Under the pieces are notes generated by a model. The model worked only from the letters and a program-made list of their open reading frames with translations. It did no database searches and was not told the DNA's origin. Positions 14,052 to 20,735 of a stretch of 20,735 nt of DNA are shown in pieces (position 1 is the first letter of the stretch; each line of letters starts with the position of its first letter). The stretch is from assembly GCA_002366595.1 (NCBI GenBank), contig DFBK01000002.1, positions 1 to 20,735 on the forward strand, in the 5' to 3' direction. The stretch is from Anaerolineales bacterium UBA3082. GTDB lineage: Bacteria > Chloroflexota > Anaerolineae > UBA7937. Both the position numbers and the translations under genes were made by a program.

Positions 14052-14325
14052 GGGGCTCTTCTTCCTTCCCATCCCGAGGCAGGGAGTAGATAGCGAATTC
14101 GGGGCAGATCACCTCGCAAAGGCCACAATTGGTGCAAGCCTCCTCATTTTGGGGGTAAGGGGGGTGGTATCCTTTAGCGTTGAACCCCTCTGAGGCCGCC
14201 AATACCCCTACCGGGCAAAACTCGATACAGAAGTTGCACCCCTTACACCGCTCCTCTATGACATAAACCCTGCCCCGGGGGACCTTGATCCTCTCAACAT
14301 CTAGAGGCTTTCTCCAGTACTTCAC
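14044..14325 (-). CDS. korD: 2x[4Fe-4S] ferredoxin subunit of the 2-oxoacid oxidoreductase
   Basis: This 93-residue ferredoxin has two full cluster motifs, CKGCNFCIEFCP and CTNCGLCEVICP, with a spacer of about 30 residues as in KorD/OorD subunits. It would carry electrons from the TPP centre of KorB to outside acceptors, here most likely the Hdr proteins of the same operon. The GTG start has AGGA seven bases upstream and it is the first gene after the operon promoter. The acidic C-terminal tail (DGKEEEPHE) overlaps the start of korA. Confidence 0.9.
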   Translation of the reverse strand: MKYWRKPLDVERIKVPRGRVYVIEERCKGCNFCIEFCPVGVLAASEGFNAKGYHPPYPQNEEACTNCGLCEVICPEFAIYSLPRDGKEEEPHE

Positions 14326-14425
14326 CTTTTCTTCCTAGACGAATAAGCCAGGTATATCACCCTGGCAAAATCAGCCTTATCTGGTGGTCTTAACTCATGA
14401 TGATAGTGATAGTGTTCACTTAGAT

Positions 14426-14454
14426 ATTTTACCACCGCCATCCGCTTTTGACAA
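14426..14454 (-). promoter_or_regulatory. Promoter of the Kor/Hdr operon
   Basis: On the minus strand, TTGTCA (14454-14449), a 17-bp spacer and TAAAAT (14431-14426) form a promoter with one mismatch in each box. Transcription would start near 14419, giving a leader of about 95 nt before the ferredoxin gene. The leader contains a small hairpin, GCCAGG/CCTGGC. Confidence 0.7.
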
Positions 14455-14476
14455 CCCCTAACCGCTCCTCTAGAAT
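14448..14476 (+). promoter_or_regulatory. Divergent promoter of the Ldh2-type dehydrogenase gene
   Basis: TTGACA (14448-14453), a 17-bp spacer and TAGAAT (14471-14476) form a plus-strand promoter with a consensus -35 box. Its -35 box overlaps the minus-strand -35 box by five bases, so the two promoters are back to back. Confidence 0.72.
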
Positions 14477-14507
14477 AGGTCGCAGGTAAGGTAGCGAGGA
14501 GGTTGTC

Positions 14508-15611
14508 ATGCAAGAGCGAAGGGTTGGAGCAGAAACCCTGCGCTACTTCTGCTAGCAGGTTTTTGAGAGACTGGATATTCCCGAGGAAGACGCGGCCATC
14601 ACGGCTGATGTCTTAGTGGCCGCCGACCTAAGAGGGATCAATTCCCACGGAGTCGCCCGCTTGAAACGGTATGTAGATAGTCTACGTACTGGCAGAATGA
14701 TAGCCAACCCTAGCGTCCAGGTGATAAAGGAGACCCCCTCCACCGCTCTCATCGACGGAGGAGGCGGTTTGGGCCAGCCGATAGGGGTGCGAGCCATGAG
14801 GCTGGCTATCGAGAAAGCCAGGGAAGCGGGGGCTGGTTTCGTCGCCGTCCGAAACTCTAACCATTACGGCATCGCCGGATATTACGCTATCATGGCTTTG
14901 GACTCCGATTGTATAGGGGTCTCCATGAGCAACGCCTCTCCCTTGGTTGTACCCACCTTCGGGAGGAAGGGTGTCTTGGGTACGAACCCCATCAGCGTTG
15001 CAGCCCCCGCTGGCCAAGAGCGACCCTTCGTGTTGGACATGGCTACTAGCGTAGTCCCCCGCGGGAAATTGGAACTCTACCATCGCCTGGTGAAGCCCCT
15101 CCCTGAGGGCTGGGCCATCAATGAAAGAGGAGATGCAAGCACTGAGGCAGGAACGATCCTGAATGAACTAAGCGAGCGGTTAGGAGGGGGAATCCTCCCT
15201 CTGGGAGGAGAGGGAGAGGAGTTGGGCGGCCATAAGGGGTACGGCCTGGCACTGATGGTGGATATCCTGAGCGGTGTCTTAAGCGGTGGAGGCTACGCCG
15301 ATAGAGTGCACCCCAAAGGAGAAGGGGGTAAAATGAAGCCAGGCAACGTTGGCCATTTCTTCGGGGCCCTACTGATAGAAGCCTTCCGCCCCTTGGACGA
15401 GTTCAGGGCGGCCATGGATGACCTCATCCGACGCCTCAAACGCTCGGCAAAAGCCGAGGGAGAGAGTCGCATCTATATCCAGGGGGAGAAAGAGTGGGAG
15501 ATGGAAGAGGAGAGGAGAAAGCATGGCATACCCCTCCACCCCCGAGTAGTAACCATGATGGAGCGAATAGCCGAGGAGTTGAACCTCCCTCTTATTCTTG
15601 ACAACCCCTGA
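14508..15611 (+). pseudogene. Malate/L-lactate dehydrogenase (Ldh2/MDH2 family) interrupted by in-frame TAG
   Basis: ATG at 14508 follows GAGGAGG by five bases and the encoded N terminus reads MQERRVGAETLRYFC, then TAG (14553-14555), then QVFERLDIPEEDAAITADVL in the same frame. From there the protein is intact to 15611: DLRGINSHGVARLKRYV, ALIDGGGGLGQPIG, NSNHYGIAGYYA, GTNPISVAAPAG, LDMATSVVPRGK and the late GGHKGYGLALMVDILSGVLS. These match NAD(P)-dependent dehydrogenases of the Ldh2 (PF02615) family acting on malate, L-lactate or similar 2-hydroxyacids. Full length would be 367 codons, normal for the family. The lesion is one amber codon. Options are a young nonsense mutation, an assembly error or suppression. 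The promoter and SD are still good. Confidence 0.78.
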
Positions 15612-15665
15612 AGAGTCTATTAAGGTAATGTTAGTAATAGTTATCATAATTGCCATTACTTCTGA

Positions 15666-15884
15666 AGGACAGGGATAAAATCTCGAGACCTCTATGAAGA
15701 TCTGACGAAGAAGACGAAGGCTCCCCAGGGCAAGGATATGCATGAGAAACCTGCTCGGTGGGAGGAACCCCACCGTCAGACCCTTCAGGCAGGGTATGAC
15801 TATCTAAAGAAGACCGGGTTCTGGCTCGACTTTCAAGAACTGGGCTTCGGACCTAGTAGAGCCATCGCGTTGCTCATGGCGTAG
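15666..15884 (+). pseudogene. Gene remnant or small hypothetical protein (open frame without start)
   Basis: After a TGA at 15663-15665 the frame is open to TAG at 15882-15884. It reads SRDLYEDLTKKTKAPQGKD, then from the only ATG (15738) MHEKPARWEEPHRQTLQAGY and so on to GFGPSRAIALLMA. The composition looks protein-like (amphipathic helices, FWLDFQELGFGP) but no start with an SD is present and the family was not recognised. The ATG version would be 48 residues. It lies between two damaged genes, so a decayed fragment is the likelier reading. Confidence 0.4.
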
Positions 15885-15939
15885 CATGAAAGGGCGAATC
15901 ATAGTTGGGTAACACGATACAAATAGTGGAGGGCGGGCG

Positions 15940-16375
15940 ATGAGAGAGGATAAAGGCGGGCTACCTCAATATGAACTGATCCTCAACCCCACAGACGGCT
16001 CAACGACCTCGGAAGGGGCCACCGCCCACGCCATCTACCTAGCCAAAGAGACAGGCGCCGAACTCCTCGTCCTCCATGTGGTGGAGACAACCATCATCTA
16101 GTACACGGGCACCCTTTATCAACAGATGGTAGATCGGTTGCGCGAATTCGGAAATGAGGTTCTAAAGAAAGCGCGGAAGAGGAAGGCTAGTGGCCCATTC
16201 CATGATGATCGATGGCCACTCAGGGACGGCCATCGTCAGAGTGGCTGAACGAGAGGGGGCTGACCTGATCGTGATGGGAGCCTTGGGGCGGAGCATGGTG
16301 GAGAAGGTGCTCGTGGGTAGCATCTCCCAGTACGTAGTCCGCCACGCTCCTTGCGCCGTTTGCCTCGTGAAATAG
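15940..16375 (+). pseudogene. Universal stress protein (UspA family) with amber codon and frameshift
   Basis: The ATG at 15940 has GGAGGG upstream. The first part has a UspA-type first strand and loop (LILNPTDGSTTSEGATAHAI) and AELLVLHVVETTII, ending at TAG (16099-16101). The frame continues past it (YTGTLYQQMVDRLREFGNEV) until about 16180. There the reading must shift by one base to reach the C-terminal half: GTAIVRVAEREGADLIVMGA followed by LGRSMVEKVLVGSISQYVVR and HAPCAVCLVK, with the G-x2-G-x(n)-G-S ATP-binding pattern of Usp proteins. Two separate lesions make a working product unlikely. Confidence 0.85.
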
Positions 16376-16621
16376 CCCTAATGATCAAGCCCCTCGTGCC
16401 ATCGACCTTCTCACAGTGAGGATCCACACCAGGGTTTATGATTTAGACCTCTAATTGATGACATCTACTAGGAGAGGCAAGGTGCGGTGTGGTTAATGAC
16501 GGCGAGAAAAAGTGGTGAGCTGATGCTCGTTATGCTAAATGGGTGAGCCGTTTTCTGGCGCCTTGTTCACTTTTGCAGGAAAATGTCTCTCGCAGCCTTC
16601 TATCTGACAGGGAGAGTAAAG
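16376..16621. other. Intergenic stretch without a recognised feature
   Basis: About 245 bp between the broken Usp gene and the DUF364 gene. No convincing promoter, riboswitch, repeat or ORF was recognised. The G-rich part from about 16475 to 16560 could fold, but no known motif was identified. Confidence 0.5.
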
Positions 16622-17365
16622 ATGAGGATCTTGGATGATCTGATCGCCTCCTTAGAGGAGGACGCGCCGGTGGAAGAGGTGCGCGCCTGCGTCTTCTGGA
16701 CGGCGGTGGTGAGCAAGCATTGTGGGCTGGCCTCTACCATAAGGGAGGTGGGGCCTCATGGGGAGCGCCGGGTGCGAGAGGTAGGCAGCCTCCACAAGAA
16801 GAGCGCCTTAGAGTTGGCCAAATATGTTAGGTCGGACTTCCCCTTGGAAGCCAGCATCGGCATGGCCAGCATCAATTCGCTTTTAGAAGTGGACGAGAGC
16901 CGATGTGTGGAACTGAACGCCCGCGATTTCCTATTGGAACGAGGTCAAGATAAGAAAATAGCCTTAGTGGGACATTTCCCTTTCATCGCTAAACTGCGAG
17001 GGGTGGCAGAGATCCTTTGGGTGCTGGAGAGGTATCCGGCGAAAGAGGAGTTGCCAGCCGAGGCAGCAGAGGAGGTCCTTCCCCAGGCGGATCTGGTAGC
17101 CATCACGGGAACCACTCTGATCAATCACACCTTGGACCATCTCTTATCCCTCTGTCGGCCGGATAGCCTGGTTATGCTCTTGGGCCCCACTACCCCCCTG
17201 TCGCCGGTCCTCTTCGACTATGGCTTAGATATCATCTCTGGTACAAAGGTCGTAGATACAAAGGCTGTCTTGCGCTGCATCAGCCAAGGGGCTACCTTTC
17301 AGCAGGTAAAAGGAGTGAGGCTCCTCACCTTGGTCAAAGATAAAGGGAGGGTGGGGAGGCCATAG
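16622..17365 (+). CDS. DUF4213/DUF364 putative heavy-metal chelation protein
   Basis: This 247-residue protein has an N-terminal DUF4213-like part (VRACVFWTAVVSKHCGLAST, with LEASIGMASINSLLEVDESR) and a C-terminal Rossmann-like DUF364 part (KIALVGHFPFIAKLRGVAEI, ADLVAITGTTLINHTLDHLL, LVMLLGPTTPLSPVLFDYGL). Such proteins are often found near metal or molybdopterin enzymes and may be PLP-enzyme-like chelators, but no reaction is established. The ATG at 16622 (MRILDDLIASL) is chosen because AGGGAG (16609-16614) lies seven bases before it; ATG at 16583 has only a cramped AGGA. A formate dehydrogenase gene lies about 2 kb away. Confidence 0.82.
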   Translation: MRILDDLIASLEEDAPVEEVRACVFWTAVVSKHCGLASTIREVGPHGERRVREVGSLHKKSALELAKYVRSDFPLEASIGMASINSLLEVDESRCVELNARDFLLERGQDKKIALVGHFPFIAKLRGVAEILWVLERYPAKEELPAEAAEEVLPQADLVAITGTTLINHTLDHLLSLCRPDSLVMLLGPTTPLSPVLFDYGLDIISGTKVVDTKAVLRCISQGATFQQVKGVRLLTLVKDKGRVGRP

Positions 17366-17445
17366 CCCGTGATAACTATCGAAGGAGTGAGGCCTCAGCA
17401 AGGAGATCAAAAGATAGGGTCAATAAGGAACCGAAAGGGGGAGTT

Positions 17446-18291
17446 ATGCCTCTGGGAGCCCATATGTCCATCTCCGGGGGGGTGGATAAGGCGATCGACC
17501 GAGGACGGGAGGTCGGCTGTGATACGATCCAGATCTTCACCCGAACCCCCCGCCGATGGAAGATGAGGAAGTTCAGCCAGGAAGAGGTTGAGAGTTTTAA
17601 GCGCAAGAGGGAAGAGACAGGGATAAACCCCGTCTTCGCCCACGATACCTATCTAATCAACCTGGCTTCTCCAGATGAAGAACTGTGGAAGAGGTCGATC
17701 ACGGTCTTCGAGGATGAATTGGCCCGCTGTGACGCCTTGGGCCTCCCCTTCCTGGTGGTGCATCCCGGTTCCCATGTGGGGACGGGGGAGGAGGCAGGGC
17801 TGGAGCGGATCGCCCAGGCGCTTAGTCTCGCTCTCTCCCACAAACCAGCCTACAAGGCCCAACTCCTGCTGGAGATCACGGCCGGGCAGGGAAGCAACTT
17901 GGGGTACAACTTTCAACAGTTGGCCCGACTCATCGAGTTGACGGAGAGCGGCGAAAGGCTGGGGATATGCTTTGATACTTGCCACGCTTTCGTCGCCGGA
18001 TACGAGATCCGCACCCCTGAAGGGTATGATACGACTTTCGATGAGTTGAACGAACTAATCGGCCTGGAAAGGCTCAAAGCCTTCCACCTCAACGACTCTA
18101 AGGGCGATCTGGAAAGCCGCCTAGACCGACACGAGCACATAGGAAAGGGACGATTGGGGCTGGAGCCTTTCCGAATGATCCTCAATGATGAGAGGTTCCA
18201 AGGTCTTCCCATGGTCTTAGAGACCCCCAAAGGGCCCGAGATGGAAGAGGATAAAGAGAACCTGAGAGTGCTTCGGAGCCTGAGGGGATGA
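17446..18291 (+). CDS. nfo: Endonuclease IV (apurinic/apyrimidinic endonuclease)
   Basis: This 281-residue TIM-barrel enzyme cuts DNA at abasic sites during base excision repair. It has the Nfo order of motifs: LGAHMSISGGVDKAIDRG at the N terminus, QIFTRTPRRWK, FAHDTYLINLASP, LVVHPGSHVG, LLEITAGQGSNLG, ICFDTCHAFVAGYEI, FHLNDSKGDLESRLDRHEHI followed by GKG, and LETPKGP. These supply the His, Glu and Asp ligands of the three-zinc site. Family members usually have HSSYL or similar where this one has HDTYL. AAGGGGGAG stands directly before the ATG. It lies 80 bp past the DUF364 gene on the same strand. Confidence 0.95.
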   Translation: MPLGAHMSISGGVDKAIDRGREVGCDTIQIFTRTPRRWKMRKFSQEEVESFKRKREETGINPVFAHDTYLINLASPDEELWKRSITVFEDELARCDALGLPFLVVHPGSHVGTGEEAGLERIAQALSLALSHKPAYKAQLLLEITAGQGSNLGYNFQQLARLIELTESGERLGICFDTCHAFVAGYEIRTPEGYDTTFDELNELIGLERLKAFHLNDSKGDLESRLDRHEHIGKGRLGLEPFRMILNDERFQGLPMVLETPKGPEMEEDKENLRVLRSLRG

Positions 18292-18345
18292 TTTTTCATC
18301 TCCCCCCCTTACGGAGATGTTCGCTTAGAAGGAGGAGCCTAGTTC

Positions 18346-18870
18346 ATGTCTATCTACGAGTTTGAAGGCCGACTGCCCAAGATAGGACGAGAGGTCTATA
18401 TCCACCCTTCAGCCGATATCATCGGACTCGTCACCTTGGGAGATGGTTGTTTCGTGGGTCCCGGAGCCCGGATCCGTGGCGACTACGGGGAGATCATCAT
18501 CGGACGAGGCACAAGTATCGAGGATAACTGTGTAGTCCACGCTCGACCTGGGGACATCACCCGTATCGGCGACCACGTGACCATCGGCCACGGCTGCGTC
18601 ATCCACAACGCCACTATCCACGCCTGGGCGGTCATCGGCATGGGGTCTGTGGTGAGCGATTGGGCTGTGGTCGGGGAGTGGAGCGTGGTGGGCGAAGGGG
18701 GCGTGGTTAAGCAACGCCAGGAGATCCCCGCTGGTCAGATCGGGGTTGGCGTTCCCGCCAAGATCATCGGCTCCGTCAACGAGGAGTACAAAAGGGTCTG
18801 GACAGAGTTCAAAGAGACCTACGTCAACCTAGCCCAAAGGTATCCCCAGGGGTTGAAGCCAGTGAAATGA
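18346..18870 (+). CDS. Gamma-class carbonic anhydrase-like hexapeptide-repeat protein
   Basis: This 174-residue left-handed beta-helix protein has repeated hexapeptides from ADIIGLVTLGDGCFVGPGAR onward. The three expected zinc-ligand histidines lie in CVVHARPG and in VTIGHGCVIHNATI, as in gamma carbonic anhydrases and PaaY/CaiE/YrdA relatives. A C-terminal helix (EEYKRVWTEFKETYVNLAQR) packs the trimer. It would act in the cytoplasm on CO2/bicarbonate if active, which could serve carboxylating or formate-metabolising enzymes nearby. Some relatives are not active carbonic anhydrases. GGAGGAG precedes the ATG, and the stop overlaps the next start by four bases. Confidence 0.88.
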   Translation: MSIYEFEGRLPKIGREVYIHPSADIIGLVTLGDGCFVGPGARIRGDYGEIIIGRGTSIEDNCVVHARPGDITRIGDHVTIGHGCVIHNATIHAWAVIGMGSVVSDWAVVGEWSVVGEGGVVKQRQEIPAGQIGVGVPAKIIGSVNEEYKRVWTEFKETYVNLAQRYPQGLKPVK

Positions 18871-19313
18871 GAAGCCCAGAGTTCAAAGCGCAACCCATCG
18901 GGATAATCCACTCCCCTTACACCGACCCCAAAGAGGTTCCTATCCAAGGCCGCTTCTCGGGAGCGAGGGGAGAGATAGAAGTCTTTCCTGAGTACGAGGA
19001 GGGGTTGAAGGATGTTGATGGTTTCTCTCACCTCATCATTCTCTATTGGTTTCACCGCGCAGAGGGCTGTTCCCTCCTGGTGAAGCCCTTTCTGGATGAT
19101 ACCCCTAGGGGTCTTTTCGCCACCCGTTACCCGGCGCGCCCCAACCCCATCGGCCTATCGGTGGTCAGGCTCTTGGAACGGAGAGGAAACATTTTACAGA
19201 TCGCTGAGGTCGATGTGTTGGACGGGACTCCCCTTCTCGATATCAAACCCTACGTTTCTCAGTTCGACCAACGGGAATCAGCGACCATCGGTTGGCTGAC
19301 CGGCCGCCTCTAA
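18867..19313 (+). CDS. trmO: TrmO/TsaA-family tRNA (t6A37) methyltransferase
   Basis: This 148-residue protein matches the TrmO (TsaA, UPF0066) fold: IGIIHSPYTDPKEVPIQGRF, EGLKDVDGFSHLIILYWFH, RGLFATRYPARPNPIGLSVV and VDVLDGTPLLDIKPYV. Family proteins methylate N6-threonylcarbamoyladenosine 37 in tRNA with S-adenosylmethionine; the R-x-P-x-R-P-N-P-I-G segment is the main signature. It is shorter than E. coli TrmO, which has an extra C-terminal domain, but normal for single-domain forms. The start ATGA overlaps the stop of the carbonic anhydrase-like gene. Confidence 0.9.
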   Translation: MRSPEFKAQPIGIIHSPYTDPKEVPIQGRFSGARGEIEVFPEYEEGLKDVDGFSHLIILYWFHRAEGCSLLVKPFLDDTPRGLFATRYPARPNPIGLSVVRLLERRGNILQIAEVDVLDGTPLLDIKPYVSQFDQRESATIGWLTGRL

Positions 19314-19324
19314 AAGACGTTTGG

Positions 19325-19364
19325 TTACAAGAAAGAGCCCCCGGCGCGACGCCTCCAGGGGCTC
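19325..19364 (-). terminator. Intrinsic terminator of the formate dehydrogenase gene
   Basis: GAGCCCC (19335-19341) pairs with GGGGCTC (19358-19364), with an inner GGCG/CGCC stem. Read on the minus strand it ends in TTTCTTG. It lies 12 bp past the fdhA stop and between two converging genes, so it may also stop transcription from trmO. Confidence 0.7.
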
Positions 19365-19376
19365 CCAAGAAGCAAT

Positions 19377-20735
19377 CTATTCAACCCTCTCCAAGCGCAC
19401 CGCGCAGACCTTATACTCCGGTATCTTAGCCACCGGGTCCAAGGCGGGGTTGGTAAGGATGTTAGCCGCAGCCTCTGCGAAGTGGAAGGGAGCGAAGACC
19501 ACGCCTTGAGGCACCCGCTTGGTCACCCAAGCCTTGGTCTGAATCTCGCCCCGTCGGCTAGTGAGCTTCACCCGCCCTCCTTCGCTCACGCCCAACTCTG
19601 CAGCATCCTCAGGGTTCAGCTCGACATACGCCTCCGGTGATTCCTGCTCCAGTTTGGCGGAACGTCGAGTCATGGAACCGGTATGGAAATGGAAGATGTT
19701 GCGCCCTGTGGTCAAGATAAAGGGATATTCCTCGTCTGGCAGTTCCGCAGGGTCCTGGTACTCCACCACATGCATCTTCCCCAGCCCTCGAGTGAACCGC
19801 CCCTTGTGCAAGTAGGGAGTACCTGGGTCTTCGGCTGTACGACAGGGCCACTGTAGGAACCCCAATTCCTCCAAACGCTGATAGCCCACCCCTCCATATA
19901 GAGGGGTAACGCTTGTGAGCTCATCCATGATCTTTGCTGGTGATTCATAATCGAAGCCCGAGGCCCCCATGCGCTGAGCCAACTCGCAAATAATCACCCA
20001 GTCGGCCTTGGAGTCCCCGAGGGGCGGGATAGCCTGGCGTACCAACTGGATACGCCGATCCGTACCGGTGAAGGTACCACCCTTCTCTGCATAGGAGCAG
20101 CCCGGCAAAACCACATCCGCCAACTGCGCCGTCTCGGTCAGGAAGATATCCTGCACCACGAGAAAGTCGAGGTTCTTCAGTCCCTCTACCACATGATGGC
20201 TATCGGGGTCGGAGAGTACCGGGTTCTCTCCCATGATATACATAGCCTTGACCCGCCCTTGAGCGGCGGCGTCAATCATCTCCACCACCGTGAGCCCCAC
20301 CTTATCGGAGAGACCCGTCACGCCCCAGGCCTCCTCAAACTTCTGCTTGAACTCAGGGTTCACCACTGCCTGATAACCGGGATAGACGTTGACCAGGGCC
20401 CCCATATCGCAAGCACCCTGCACATTGTTCTGACCTCGCAGAGGGTTAACCCCGGTCCCTGGCCATCCCAGGTTGCCCGTGATCATGGCTAGGTTGGCAC
20501 AAGCCTTAACGTGATCCACACCGCTGGTGTGTTGGGTGATGCCCATGGCATAGACGATCGCTGCCCGCTCCGCCTGGCCGTACATCAGCGCCGCCTGCCT
20601 CAATTCCTCCTGAGGGATGCCACTGATACGCTCCACCACATCTGGGGTGTATTTGGCCACCGTCTCCCTCACCTCCTTGAACCCTTCAGTGCGGTTGGCG
20701 ATGAACTCCTGATCGGCTAACCCCTCGTTGATGAT
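19377..20735 (-). CDS. fdhA: Formate dehydrogenase alpha subunit, C-terminal 452 residues (partial)
   Basis: The frame is open to the right edge and carries the C-terminal half of a molybdopterin (bis-MGD) formate dehydrogenase of the FdhA/FdhF type. Recognisable parts are INEGLADQEFIANRTEGF at the edge, VYAMGITQHTSGVDHVKACA, TGNLGWPGTGVNPLRGQNNV followed by QGACDMG, YIMGENPVLSDPDSHHV, LADVVLPGCSYAEKGGTFTG followed by TDRR, and the molydopterin-dinucleotide-binding domain with LTTGRNIFHFHTGSMTRRS and APFHFAEAAANILTNPALDP. The N-terminal cluster site and the catalytic Sec/Cys lie outside the window, so it cannot be said whether this enzyme is also a selenoprotein. It reversibly couples formate and CO2 with an electron carrier. 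The final residues are KVCAVRLERVE. Confidence 0.95.
   Translation of the reverse strand: MINEGLADQEFIANRTEGFKEVRETVAKYTPDVVERISGIPQEELRQAALMYGQAERAAIVYAMGITQHTSGVDHVKACANLAMITGNLGWPGTGVNPLRGQNNVQGACDMGALVNVYPGYQAVVNPEFKQKFEEAWGVTGLSDKVGLTVVEMIDAAAQGRVKAMYIMGENPVLSDPDSHHVVEGLKNLDFLVVQDIFLTETAQLADVVLPGCSYAEKGGTFTGTDRRIQLVRQAIPPLGDSKADWVIICELAQRMGASGFDYESPAKIMDELTSVTPLYGGVGYQRLEELGFLQWPCRTAEDPGTPYLHKGRFTRGLGKMHVVEYQDPAELPDEEYPFILTTGRNIFHFHTGSMTRRSAKLEQESPEAYVELNPEDAAELGVSEGGRVKLTSRRGEIQTKAWVTKRVPQGVVFAPFHFAEAAANILTNPALDPVAKIPEYKVCAVRLERVE

Noticed and set aside
14322..14513. Minus-strand 63-codon frame before the ferredoxin gene, with a HYHYHH stretch
   Set aside because: Its start codons lie upstream of or inside the predicted operon promoter and have no ribosome binding site, so the mRNA would not carry them. 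The His run recalls a leader peptide, but no start remains downstream of the predicted transcription start.
14553..14555. Pyrrolysine at the dehydrogenase amber codon
   Set aside because: The site is in the N-terminal helix rather than an active site, no pyl genes are visible and the nearby usp gene shows general decay; nonsense mutation or read error is simpler.

Overview
The window reads as a chromosomal segment from an anaerobic bacterium with fairly high GC. It encodes a ferredoxin-dependent 2-oxoacid oxidoreductase, heterodisulfide-reductase (Hdr) type flavin/iron-sulfur proteins and a molybdopterin formate dehydrogenase. The Ala/Pro-rich lipoprotein linker and gene set would suit Chloroflexota or a similar subsurface or thermophilic lineage. 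That placement is inference; there is no rRNA or other marker here.

Left part (1-3410): the first 37 codons of an M20 amidohydrolase run off the left edge on the minus strand. A plus-strand polar amino-acid ABC transporter follows (binding lipoprotein, permease, ATPase). In front of it lies what reads as a complete translation-controlled attenuator: promoter, a 32-residue leader peptide with five His codons among its first eleven, three mutually exclusive pairings and an intrinsic terminator. This points to histidine-responsive control, and so to histidine as a likely substrate.

Middle (3437-14454): two small minus-strand genes (ABM-like monooxygenase, NYN-domain protein) and a compact plus-strand small-RNA candidate come first. 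Then comes one long minus-strand operon, listed in transcription order: ferredoxin, korA, korB, korC, a 1037-residue HdrA/GltD/MvhD fusion, a fused HdrC-HdrB, an HdrA-MvhD and a 44-residue zinc-ribbon protein. Junctions are mostly overlaps or very short gaps. The last HdrA is split by an in-frame TGA where a conserved cysteine is expected. The TGA is followed at once by a hairpin with a GGTC loop like that of the E. coli fdhF SECIS, so it is called a selenoprotein. Together the operon looks like a 2-oxoacid:ferredoxin oxidoreductase wired to an Hdr-type electron bifurcating/confurcating complex with an NAD(P)H-linked flavoprotein module.

Right part (14448-20735): a divergent Ldh2-type malate/lactate dehydrogenase shares its -35 region with the Kor/Hdr operon but carries an in-frame TAG. 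After it come a gene remnant and a broken universal stress protein gene, so this stretch is decaying. A healthy plus-strand group then encodes a DUF4213/DUF364 protein, endonuclease IV, a gamma-class carbonic anhydrase-like protein and a TrmO-like tRNA methyltransferase. Converging from the right edge is the C-terminal part of a formate dehydrogenase alpha subunit, ending in an intrinsic terminator. No tRNA, rRNA, CRISPR array or intact insertion sequence was seen.
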